DNA of 64,000 nucleotides from an uncultured Saprospiraceae bacterium. GTDB taxonomy: Bacteria > Bacteroidota > Bacteroidia > Chitinophagales > Saprospiraceae. The stretch is taken from contig CALLPK010000005.1 of assembly GCA_938015415.1 (NCBI GenBank), forward strand, positions 1 through 64,000. Direction: 5' to 3'. This document shows, piece after piece, positions 26,170 to 35,303 of the stretch. Position 1 is the first letter of the stretch; each line of letters starts with the position of its first letter. The translations under genes were made by a program, and so were the position numbers. The notes beneath the pieces are model-generated. The model saw only the letters and a list, made by a program, of their open reading frames with translations, was not told the origin of the DNA and searched no databases.

Positions 26170-26541
26170 TTAACTTATCCGATCCTCAATAGATTTGAGT
26201 AAATCCAAATCAATTTCTTTAAACCACTCTTTCGCCTTCTTTCGAGCATTTATTTTCACCTCCATATTGATATAACCCGAAATGGTCACCAACGCAAAAC
26301 CTAAAATTCCAATATCGTCCGTATAACCGACAATCGGTGACAGATCCGGAATGGCATCAAAAGGGTTGATCAAGTAAGCGATAGCTCCCAAAACAATTTT
26401 ACGAGCCCAACCGGGGGTTTCTTTTTGCTGATAGGTATAATAAAGCAACAGCGTAGAATATACGGCACGAACGCCCAGCTCTCTTGCGTAGCTCTTGAGT
26501 TTGTTAAATAATTCGTCTTTATTTAATTCTGGTATTTTCAT
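26170..26541 (-). CDS. YkvA-like DUF1232 protein
   Basis: A 123-residue protein with the DUF1232 core YLINPFDAIPDLSPIVGYTDDIGIL at about residues 57-81, a hydrophobic hairpin that probably inserts in the membrane. The flanking helices are charged. DUF1232 proteins are widespread and of unknown function. The gene is minus-strand, and a divergent helicase gene starts 193 bases away. Confidence 0.88.
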   Translation of the reverse strand: MKIPELNKDELFNKLKSYARELGVRAVYSTLLLYYTYQQKETPGWARKIVLGAIAYLINPFDAIPDLSPIVGYTDDIGILGFALVTISGYINMEVKINARKKAKEWFKEIDLDLLKSIEDRIS

Positions 26542-26721
26542 ACGATTGAGTTTCCATCAACATTAGATAACTATATAACGATTTAGAAGAGAAACTGGTT
26601 CGTAAAGATAGGTTTTTTGTTGATTATCAGCTTATAGCCGCAAAATTATTGATCAGTGATAATGTATTACTGAGTCTTCCCCAAAGATCTATGATTCCCT
26701 CCCTCCTCCCCTATTTATCCT

Positions 26722-26729
26722 TATTTTTG
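26722..26729 (+). promoter_or_regulatory. Candidate -7 box at the helicase start
   Basis: TATTTTTG fits TAnnTTTG and ends only five bases before the ATG at 26735. A transcript starting about seven bases downstream would begin at the ATG, giving a leaderless or nearly leaderless mRNA. No TTTG is seen at -33. Confidence 0.4.
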
Positions 26730-26734
26730 CATTT

Positions 26735-28042
26735 ATGCAGAAAAAAATAAAAGACCAGTCGGACATTCTAAAAAAGCTCGGTATCACCCTCAACCCCATG
26801 CAGGAGGAAGCCAGTCTGGCAATTCATACCGCACCGGAGGCTATCATTCTTTCTCCCACGGGAACAGGAAAGACCATCGCTTTTTTGCTACCTCTATTAG
26901 CTGAGTTAATCCCCGAAAATCCAGAAGTCCAGGCCCTCATCCTCGTTCCTTCCAGGGAACTAGCGATCCAAATCGAACAAGTCCTGCGCGAAATGGGGAC
27001 GGGCTATAAAGTCAATGCGGTATATGGAGGAAGGAAAATCGCCAAAGATCGCGAGGAGTTAGAACATCCACCCGCCGTGCTGATCGGTACGCCCGGACGA
27101 GTCGCCGACCACATCCGCCGGGGAACAGTTTCGACCCGCTCTATTCACGTGCTGGTGCTAGACGAATTCGATAAATCGCTGGAAGTTGGTTTTGAGGGAG
27201 AGATGAAAGAGATTTTAACGTCCCTGCCTTCGGTCCAGAAAAAGATATTGACCTCCGCCACCCAAGGGGTACAAATTCCCGATTTTGTTGAAGTCGCCAA
27301 ACCGCTAATGGTCAACTTCCTGCACGAAGACAGCGTACAAGTGACCATCAAAGCTATCGTATCTCCAGAAAAAGATAAGTTGGAAACACTTGGCCAAGCA
27401 CTACGTCATCTAGGTAACCAACCCGGTATTGTCTTTTGTAGTTTCAGAGATGCGGTAAATCGCGTGAGCGGACATCTAAAAGAAATCAGTATCGCCCACG
27501 ATTGTTTTCACGGCGGAATGGAACAACGCGACCGGGAACGTTCATTAATAAAATTTAGGAATGGTACACACCAATTATTAATTGCCACCGACCTCGCCGC
27601 CCGTGGAATTGATATCCCCGAAATAAAATTTATCATTCATTATCACCTGCCGCTAAAGCGCGAAGAGTTTACGCACCGTAACGGACGAACGGCCCGGATG
27701 CACCGCGAAGGTACCGCGTATGTACTACACTGGGTCGACGAAGAATTACCAGATTTCATTACAGAAATGGAAACGGAAAAAATTACCGACGCTCCAATAC
27801 CCAAGCCAACTCCATGGACCACTTTATTTATCTCCGGTGGTCGACAGGATAAAATTTCCAAGGGCGATATCGCAGGTTTATTTTTTAAACAAGGTGATTT
27901 GAAAAAAGATCAGATTGGCAATATTGAGTTGAAGGCAGATTGCGCGTTTGTGGCCGTAGCTACAGAAGCGGTTGGCAAGCTTATTCCTTTGGTAAATAAT
28001 ACGAGGTTGAAGCGCAAGAAGGTAAGGATTTTTGAGGTGTGA
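26735..28042 (+). CDS. DEAD-box RNA helicase, DbpA-like
   Basis: A 435-residue RNA helicase. Motifs in order: I SPTGTGKT, Ia PSRELAIQ, Ib GTPGR, II VLDEFD (DEFD in place of DEAD), III SAT, IV IVFCSF, V ATDLAARGID, and VI HRNGRTAR. The last roughly 70 residues (FISGGRQDKISKGDIAGLFF...KKVRIFEV) resemble the DbpA RNA-binding domain. In E. coli DbpA this domain anchors the enzyme on helix 92 of 23S rRNA for 50S assembly, so a ribosome-assembly role is likely. The DEFD variant keeps the Asp-Glu needed for ATP hydrolysis. A -7 box almost touches the start codon. Confidence 0.9.
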   Translation: MQKKIKDQSDILKKLGITLNPMQEEASLAIHTAPEAIILSPTGTGKTIAFLLPLLAELIPENPEVQALILVPSRELAIQIEQVLREMGTGYKVNAVYGGRKIAKDREELEHPPAVLIGTPGRVADHIRRGTVSTRSIHVLVLDEFDKSLEVGFEGEMKEILTSLPSVQKKILTSATQGVQIPDFVEVAKPLMVNFLHEDSVQVTIKAIVSPEKDKLETLGQALRHLGNQPGIVFCSFRDAVNRVSGHLKEISIAHDCFHGGMEQRDRERSLIKFRNGTHQLLIATDLAARGIDIPEIKFIIHYHLPLKREEFTHRNGRTARMHREGTAYVLHWVDEELPDFITEMETEKITDAPIPKPTPWTTLFISGGRQDKISKGDIAGLFFKQGDLKKDQIGNIELKADCAFVAVATEAVGKLIPLVNNTRLKRKKVRIFEV

Positions 28043-28058
28043 ATTAGTTAACCGGTAT

Positions 28059-28102
28059 ATCGGTTAATCAGTGCCTACGGTGGCGGTCACTGATTAACCG
28101 AT
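28059..28102. repeat. Inverted repeat between convergent helicase and SPFH genes
   Basis: A perfect 15-base stem, ATCGGTTAATCAGTG (28059-28073) with CACTGATTAACCGAT (28088-28102), has a 14-base loop and outer TTAGTT/AACTAA pairing. There is no T-run, so it is REP-like or a weak bidirectional terminator. Confidence 0.65.
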
Positions 28103-28121
28103 AACTAATTAACTGCCCTAC

Positions 28122-29186
28122 CTACTCCGGCCTGAACGCCGGCATCATCTTCTCCATTCTTTGACCAATCAAATCACTAAATACATTCTGATCCGTTGCG
28201 GTCGTGGGCAATACTGCAATCTGCACATTATCTGCCAATTCTTTGTTAACCAGATAAGAGGCATAAGTTGGATTTTCTGAACAAAGTTTGGCAAAACGCA
28301 TTTCGCTATCCAGTTCGTCGAGGCGCATCCGTTTTTTCTTTTCGATGGCAAGATTATCTATTTCGCGGAGTCTTTGTAGTTCCAGATTTTTAAGTTCTGT
28401 TTGACGTTCCAGCTCGGCGGCGGCGAGTACACGGTTACGTTCGGCCTCGTTGGAGGTTTTTAGTAATGCTACACGGTTTTGCGTTTCGGCCTTAGCCATT
28501 TCGATGGCCCGTTGACTTTTTTCCGTTTCAGCCTGAATTTCTTGCAGTCGACCCGCCGCTTCTGCTTTTACGATGGCTACTTTTCCGTCCGCTTTCGCCT
28601 TTTCCTTTTCCGCCTCGGCACGTGCCAGTTCCGCCACTTGTCGTTGTTTAATGCGTTCGAGTTCTTGGCGCTGTAGCCCTTTCTCTTCCATCGCTTTGGT
28701 GTAATTAGTGGGAAAAACGAGATTAGAGACAATCACTTCTTTAATACTGATTCCGTCTTCACCCAAACGTCCGTAGAGATTAGATTTGATATCGTCCAGA
28801 TATTGCTGTCGCTGTGGACTAAAGACCGAGTCTACGCTTTCGTAAGTATTAGATACGGTGCTCGTAATCTCAAAACAACGCGGTACAATTATTTTTTGGT
28901 AATAATCATCTACCGATGGAAACTGCGTTTTAAAGTTTTCCTCGTTTTCGATTTTCCAGCGCACGGCCAGTTGCATGCCCATTGGTACCCCATCGCCGAG
29001 TCGAATTTGTGTCAAGGTATGCTGGTGCACCTGATCAAAACTGAGTGGAGAAACTTCGTCTGGATTGATCGTTTGAGATAATTTAGCAGCAACTCTATCG
29101 TGTTTAATTTTATAATAAATCAAGACGCCAGCGAAAGTGAGGGTTAAGATGGTAAGGGCGATTCCAAGATGCAGGTACCTTTTCAT
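28122..29186 (-). CDS. SPFH/Band 7 (prohibitin-like) membrane protein
   Basis: A 354-residue protein with one N-terminal membrane helix (about residues 5-25: HLGIALTILTLTFAGVLIYY), an SPFH domain (about 40-190) and a long Ala/Glu/Arg/Lys-rich coiled coil (about 175-300: RQVAELARAEAEKEKAKADGK type heptads). Such proteins build large oligomeric scaffolds in membrane microdomains and often regulate membrane proteases. The coiled coil and C-terminal part suit ring or filament assembly. It is a single minus-strand gene; no NfeD or FtsH partner is next to it. Confidence 0.85.
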   Translation of the reverse strand: MKRYLHLGIALTILTLTFAGVLIYYKIKHDRVAAKLSQTINPDEVSPLSFDQVHQHTLTQIRLGDGVPMGMQLAVRWKIENEENFKTQFPSVDDYYQKIIVPRCFEITSTVSNTYESVDSVFSPQRQQYLDDIKSNLYGRLGEDGISIKEVIVSNLVFPTNYTKAMEEKGLQRQELERIKQRQVAELARAEAEKEKAKADGKVAIVKAEAAGRLQEIQAETEKSQRAIEMAKAETQNRVALLKTSNEAERNRVLAAAELERQTELKNLELQRLREIDNLAIEKKKRMRLDELDSEMRFAKLCSENPTYASYLVNKELADNVQIAVLPTTATDQNVFSDLIGQRMEKMMPAFRPE

Positions 29187-29490
29187 TTTTTTTGATTTTA
29201 GTGATGAAAAATAGATTGTACTTGCAAGGTGCGGGTAATTCGCGGTAGAGAACGGTGGGTTTTAGTATTCGGGAGGAATGGGCGAGTATTCGCTACTCAT
29301 AGAGGCAATTCATGAATTAGCATTTCAATTTAGATGTGTTATTCTTAGTTAAATTACCTTAAAATGCATTTTAAGGTCATATAAGATCAAACGATTGATT
29401 CTAAATGACTCAATTTGGTTACATTTGACTATATGCCTTCTGCCCTACATTGCTATACCGTTGGGAGAAGAACCCTCTCGCCCCTCAAAT
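29187..29490. other. Intergenic region between atpC and the SPFH gene
   Basis: Apart from the atpC terminator at its end, nothing recognisable is seen in about 300 bases. There is no open frame or RNA gene. Confidence 0.5.
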
Positions 29491-29525
29491 AAAAAAAGGG
29501 CAACATCTGTCCGACGCTGCCCTTT
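29491..29525 (-). terminator. Terminator of the atpD-atpC operon
   Basis: Stem AAAGGGCA (29495-29502) with TGCCCTTT (29518-29525). On the minus strand the stem is followed by a T-run (A-tract 29491-29497). Confidence 0.85.
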
Positions 29526-29544
29526 AACAAAATGACTTATTTTT

Positions 29545-29799
29545 TTACATCTCCTGCGTCACACCTTGTACGAGTAAGGAGATATTATCGTTTAATACTT
29601 CTACGAAGCCTTTTTCGATTGCAAAAACTTTTCGCGTACCATCTTCCTCAATAATTCGAACCGATCCGCCTTTGAGCGCAGATACCAACGCAGCGTGTCC
29701 ACGCAGGATTTCAAAAGCTCCTCCGACGCCAGGTACTTTTAAAGACTTAATGGGTCCTTCAAAAATCGTTTGGTCCGGAGTTAATACGCTTATATTCAT
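29545..29799 (-). CDS. atpC: F1F0 ATP synthase epsilon subunit (short form)
   Basis: An 84-residue subunit of the F1 central stalk. The beta-sandwich domain is complete (MNISVLTPDQTIFEGPIKS..., GAFEILRGHAALVSAL, EKGFVEVLNDNISLLV). The C-terminal two-helix inhibitory domain of the roughly 135-residue proteobacterial epsilon is absent, as is usual in Bacteroidota, so epsilon-type inhibition of ATP hydrolysis is probably missing or different. It is minus-strand, 41 bases after atpD, and shares its transcript and terminator. Confidence 0.93.
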   Translation of the reverse strand: MNISVLTPDQTIFEGPIKSLKVPGVGGAFEILRGHAALVSALKGGSVRIIEEDGTRKVFAIEKGFVEVLNDNISLLVQGVTQEM

Positions 29800-29840
29800 T
29801 TTAATAATTTTTTATTTCTAAAAACCTATCTACACTTTCC

Positions 29841-31367
<1,527 letters not shown>

Positions 31368-31417
31368 TTAGTTATAATTGTCTAATGTTAACAGTTGTTG
31401 GTTTCTTAAAAACGGTG

Positions 31418-31425
31418 CAAAGATA
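31418..31425 (-). promoter_or_regulatory. Candidate -7 box of atpD-atpC
   Basis: On the minus strand TATCTTTG fits TAnnTTTG. The start would be near 31411, giving a leader of about 55 bases. The -33 region is not a clear TTTG. Confidence 0.45.
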
Positions 31426-31531
31426 GTATTTTTATACGGAAAGGACAGGATTTAAACCCAATTTTTTAAATAGAAAATCTGAAATAAGCGACTTTATCTT
31501 CTTTTAACTTTTAGACTTAACTTATGCACAA

Positions 31532-32527
31532 ATGATCTCGATTCTTCTCCCTGTTTTTAACGCCGCTCCTTACCTGGAAGATTGCCTGGAGTCCATTCAG
31601 GAACAATCTTTTAAGGACTGGGAATTACTGGCCGTGAATGATCATTCTACCGACGATTCGGGTCTAATCCTAGCCAAATTTGCCGCGAATGACCTCCGGG
31701 TACATCTTTTTAATAATACAGAGAAAGGAATCATTCCAGCCCTACGATTAGCCTTTCTTCACAGTAAGGGAGATTTTATCACTCGTATGGACGCGGATGA
31801 TTTGATGCCCGTAAACAAACTGACATATCTACACGAAGCATTACTGGAACAAGGACCGGGGCACATAGTTACAGGAACCGTGGCTTATTTTTCAAAGACA
31901 GCCTTGGGAGATGGCTATAAAAAATACCAAAACTGGCTAAATCAGTTGGTACACCACCAATCGCATTTTGAAGATTTATACCGGGAATGTGTACTCCCTT
32001 CTCCGGCTTGGTTGATTCATCGCACAGACTTAATCGCAGCAGGTGCTTTTGATACGGATCGTTATCCAGAAGATTATGATCTTTGTTTTAGATTTTACGA
32101 ACAAGGTTTTAAAATAACCGGTATACCGGAAACGGTTCACCTTTGGCGCGACCATCCTGATCGTACTTCGCGGAATAATCCCATTTATGCGGATCAATAT
32201 TATCTGGAACTGAAATTATATTGGTTTATTAAATTGCACTATGATTCCCGACGCCCTTTTACGATCTGGGGAGCCGGAAAAAAAGGAAAATTCATAGCCC
32301 GTTATTTTTTAAAGTATGGTCACCCCTTTCATTGGATGACGAATAATCCTAAAAAACAAGGCATCAATATTTACAATCAAATACTGACTTCAACCGAAAT
32401 ACTGGATTCCAAAAAAAATTGGATGATTGGGATTGCGGTGGCGACTCCTTCTGCACGAAAAGAAATAGAAGATTTTTTAAAAAGAAAAAATAAGCAGCGA
32501 GGAAAAGATTACTTCTGGTTTTGTTGA
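31532..32527 (+). CDS. GT2-family glycosyltransferase
   Basis: A 331-residue enzyme that transfers a sugar from a nucleotide-sugar donor. The GT-A fold begins at once (MISILLPVFNAAPYLEDCLES). The metal-binding DxD appears as MDADDL near residue 88, and further GT2 features (PSPAWLIHR, PEDYDLCFR) follow. After about residue 240 an extra domain opens with FTIWGAGKKGKFIARYF, which looks like a small nucleotide-binding Rossmann motif and is seen in some Bacteroidota GT2 proteins. There is no membrane segment. It is a single gene, so the glycan made is unknown. Confidence 0.88.
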   Translation: MISILLPVFNAAPYLEDCLESIQEQSFKDWELLAVNDHSTDDSGLILAKFAANDLRVHLFNNTEKGIIPALRLAFLHSKGDFITRMDADDLMPVNKLTYLHEALLEQGPGHIVTGTVAYFSKTALGDGYKKYQNWLNQLVHHQSHFEDLYRECVLPSPAWLIHRTDLIAAGAFDTDRYPEDYDLCFRFYEQGFKITGIPETVHLWRDHPDRTSRNNPIYADQYYLELKLYWFIKLHYDSRRPFTIWGAGKKGKFIARYFLKYGHPFHWMTNNPKKQGINIYNQILTSTEILDSKKNWMIGIAVATPSARKEIEDFLKRKNKQRGKDYFWFC

Positions 32528-32546
32528 AAATTATTCTAAAAACAGA

Positions 32547-32584
32547 AAAGTGCATTCCCCATAATAAGGAAATGCACTTTTTTT
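32547..32584. terminator. Bidirectional terminator between the GT2 gene and prc
   Basis: AAAAGTGCATTCCCC (from 32547) pairs with GGAAATGCACTTTT (32569-32582), with a short loop and T/A tracts on both sides. It serves both convergent genes. Confidence 0.8.
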
Positions 32585-32602
32585 ATAAAAATGATTCAAC
32601 TA

Positions 32603-34765
32603 TTAGTTATTCTTACTCTTGTTTATCCTCGGCTCAACTGGTGCAACTGCACGACTACCAGCCGTTGCGGTCATGTCTCGCATGATGTAAAGTACTTCTT
32701 CTAGATAAGCATCTTCTTTAATACTTTCCATCCATTCTTCGTTGCTGGCAATTTTGGTGGTATCCATCGTAATACTCTCCATATCCGCGGCTAAATTCTT
32801 AACAGAAAGTCCATCAATGGGCTTAAATAATTCCGCAAATTTATCACCTGATTCTTTTCTTTCGGCCTGGTCTGCCTGAAATTCAGAAAGCTTCAAGGTA
32901 TAATTTGTATCATCACTTTGCTCCTTTAAACGCTTAGCATTGTCCAGCACTGCATTAAAAATTTCGCTTTTTGCGATTCGCGCTTCACTCGCTTTTTTAA
33001 CAGCAGGTAAATTGTCGAGACTTGTTACATTCTGGCTGTAAGGTACCGCCTTAATTTCTGTCCATGGTAGCGCTTTTTCGTACTCCCGCTCTCCTACTTC
33101 GATGAAGTGATAACGGTCTGGAATAACAATATCTGGTACCACTCCCTTTAATTGAGTGGAACCACCGTTGACCCGGTAAAATTTCTGAATAGTTAATTTC
33201 ACCTCACCCAGCGGAGTAATATCAGAACCACTTGGTAAACCACGATCCAGATCAAAAAATCTTTGTACCGTTCCTTTTCCAAAAGTAGACTTGCTACCTA
33301 CGATGATTGCTCTTCCGTAATCTTGTAAAGCCGCCGCTAAAATTTCAGAAGCCGAAGCACTAAATGAGTTTACCATCACAATCAGTGGTCCGTCGTACTG
33401 TACACGAGAATCACTATCTTCCAGGATGTCTGGATCACGATCCCGAGACTTCACCTGTACAATCGGCCCTTCTTCGATAAAGTAGCCTGTCATCTTTTGT
33501 ACATCACGTAATGAACCACCTCCATTATTTCTCAAATCAAGAATAATTCCGTTGACATTTTGTGCTTTTAATTTTTCTAACTCTTTACCAATATCCGTAG
33601 CTGAACTACGACCACCACGACGATTAAAATCCGCGTAGAATTGCGGTAGCTTAATATATCCTACATTTTCCATTTTACCAGGATAGTCGAGGATCACGGA
33701 TTTAGCGTAGCTCTCTTCATAAACAACCACATCTCGGGTAATCATTATTTCTTGTATCTCTCCGTTTTCTTTCTTAACGGTAAGAATAACTTTTGTTCCT
33801 TTTTTTCCACGAATATAGGTTACCACTTCGTCCAGCCTCATACCCGTCACGTCCAGCGCTTCTTCCTCACCGTCCTGACGAACTTTCATAATCAGATCAT
33901 TGGCTTCCAATTCCTTTTGCTTCCAAGCTGGTCCACCGGGGATGATACGGATCACTTTTGTATAATCGTCTTCACCTCTTAGTTGAGCACCAATACCTTC
34001 TAAAGTTCCAGACATTCTGATATCAAAATCTTCCTTGTCTTTTGGTTCAAAATAAACGGTATGTGGATCATATAAACTAGCAATTGAATTAAGATAATCA
34101 CTCAAGCGGTCAGAACGCTTCAACTTATCAATTCTTTTAAAAAGGTCGTCATAATTTTTCAGAACCGTCTTTCGTACGTCTGTTTCCAACTCTGCTTGGT
34201 TTTTTCCAATCAATTTTTCGTCACCGTCTTCCTGACCACGTAACTTACTCGCCAACTTGGTCATCACATCATATTTAAGTGATTTTTCCCAGTATTCTTT
34301 TAATTCCGCATCGTTTTTAGCGAATGCTTTTTTCTTAAGGTCTAATTCTAGATTTTCTGGTTTGGTGAAATCAAAAGGCTTAGAAAGAATTTCAGGATAA
34401 TAAGTTCTTGCCTTCGCAATACCTTCGTCCAGCATAACCAAAGACTTATCAAAAAACTGGTAAGTACCGGCTGCGGCTTCGTCATCAAGTAAGGTTTTGA
34501 AAGGAGTTACCTGATCCAGCTGTTCCTGCGTAATCCAGCGTCGTCCTCCATCTATACGATCCAAATAATCTTTGAATACTTTCTTAGAAAATTCATCATT
34601 AATCTCTACAGGATTAAAATGTAGTTGATTGAGACCACCAATCATCCGGTGCATCAACATCGCTTCTTTTTCAGTATTATCAACCGGAGGAGCATAAAAA
34701 CCTACGAGTATCGCCATTCCCAAAAGAGCAAAAAGCGAAAAGAATAATGAGCCTTTAAATTTCAT
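32603..34765 (-). CDS. prc: Carboxy-terminal processing (tail-specific) protease
   Basis: A 720-residue S41 peptidase of the Tsp/Prc type. The N-terminal signal or anchor (FKGSLFFSLFALLGMAILVGF) is followed by a helical N-domain. A PDZ domain comes next (about residues 240-330, GTLEGIGAQL...). The S41 core carries the catalytic Ser in NSFSASASEI and the Lys in GSKSTFGKGTVQ, and a long C-terminal domain completes the Prc layout. It should degrade misfolded or tagged periplasmic proteins and trim lipoproteins. It is single, with its own terminator. Confidence 0.93.
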   Translation of the reverse strand: MKFKGSLFFSLFALLGMAILVGFYAPPVDNTEKEAMLMHRMIGGLNQLHFNPVEINDEFSKKVFKDYLDRIDGGRRWITQEQLDQVTPFKTLLDDEAAAGTYQFFDKSLVMLDEGIAKARTYYPEILSKPFDFTKPENLELDLKKKAFAKNDAELKEYWEKSLKYDVMTKLASKLRGQEDGDEKLIGKNQAELETDVRKTVLKNYDDLFKRIDKLKRSDRLSDYLNSIASLYDPHTVYFEPKDKEDFDIRMSGTLEGIGAQLRGEDDYTKVIRIIPGGPAWKQKELEANDLIMKVRQDGEEEALDVTGMRLDEVVTYIRGKKGTKVILTVKKENGEIQEIMITRDVVVYEESYAKSVILDYPGKMENVGYIKLPQFYADFNRRGGRSSATDIGKELEKLKAQNVNGIILDLRNNGGGSLRDVQKMTGYFIEEGPIVQVKSRDRDPDILEDSDSRVQYDGPLIVMVNSFSASASEILAAALQDYGRAIIVGSKSTFGKGTVQRFFDLDRGLPSGSDITPLGEVKLTIQKFYRVNGGSTQLKGVVPDIVIPDRYHFIEVGEREYEKALPWTEIKAVPYSQNVTSLDNLPAVKKASEARIAKSEIFNAVLDNAKRLKEQSDDTNYTLKLSEFQADQAERKESGDKFAELFKPIDGLSVKNLAADMESITMDTTKIASNEEWMESIKEDAYLEEVLYIMRDMTATAGSRAVAPVEPRINKSKNN

Positions 34766-35236
34766 GAGTTTTATTTTTTTAAAAGGAGTATATGGTGTGT
34801 AAGTGTTCTTAAGTACAATTAAAGCACCAAATGCTTGCTTGAATAGACTATTAACGAATATTTAGGTTGCATATATTGGCAAAACAATGGATTATTTTTC
34901 GATTATTACCTTTAACAGGCAGATCAGCGGCCATTAGCTTATACTATAAGCATATATAATATACCAATTTTTGGCAAAAATGTTCTCTCTAAAGGTTATA
35001 AGCAAAGGATTTAACTAAATTATAACGCTGATTAGCAGCCCTCAGGCCTTGAGTATCTAAAAACTGGGGATATAGGTAAGGAAAGAGACTTAGTCCATTG
35101 ACGGCAATATTTTTACCTAAAATTTCCGATGGTATCTCCAAAACCGACTTCTTTGCACCATGAATCACAATCCAGAAAAGCGTTCCGGCCTAAGGCATGA
35201 TGGTAAAAAGCATTTTTATTTATACGATGGAAAGGT
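34766..35236. other. Gene-free region upstream of prc
   Basis: No intact gene. It contains a minus-strand open stretch without a proper start (34989-35189) and an AT-rich prc upstream region with a small GCTTATACTATAAGC palindrome near 34939. The 35237-35272 terminator closes it. Confidence 0.5.
34989..35189 (-). pseudogene. Open coding-like fragment of unknown origin
   Basis: On the minus strand 66 codons stay open between an in-frame TAG (35190-35192) and the stop at 34989-34991. The translation (AGTLFWIVIHGAKKSVLEI..., ...NGLSLFPYLYPQFLDTQGL..., ending KSFAYNL) looks protein-like, but there is no ATG, only an internal GTG. I do not recognise it. It may be the tail of a decayed gene. Confidence 0.25.
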
Positions 35237-35272
35237 AAAAAAAATCTCCGACGTTTAGCAACGTCGGAGATT
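35237..35272 (-). terminator. Strong terminator of the PPC/PA14 gene
   Basis: Perfect 13-base-pair stem AATCTCCGACGTT (35243-35255) and AACGTCGGAGATT (35260-35272) with a 4-base loop. On the minus strand it is followed by eight T residues (A-tract 35237-35244). Confidence 0.92.
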
Positions 35273-35303
35273 ATTAATTTATTCGTTTTTATATGAGTAA
35301 TAG

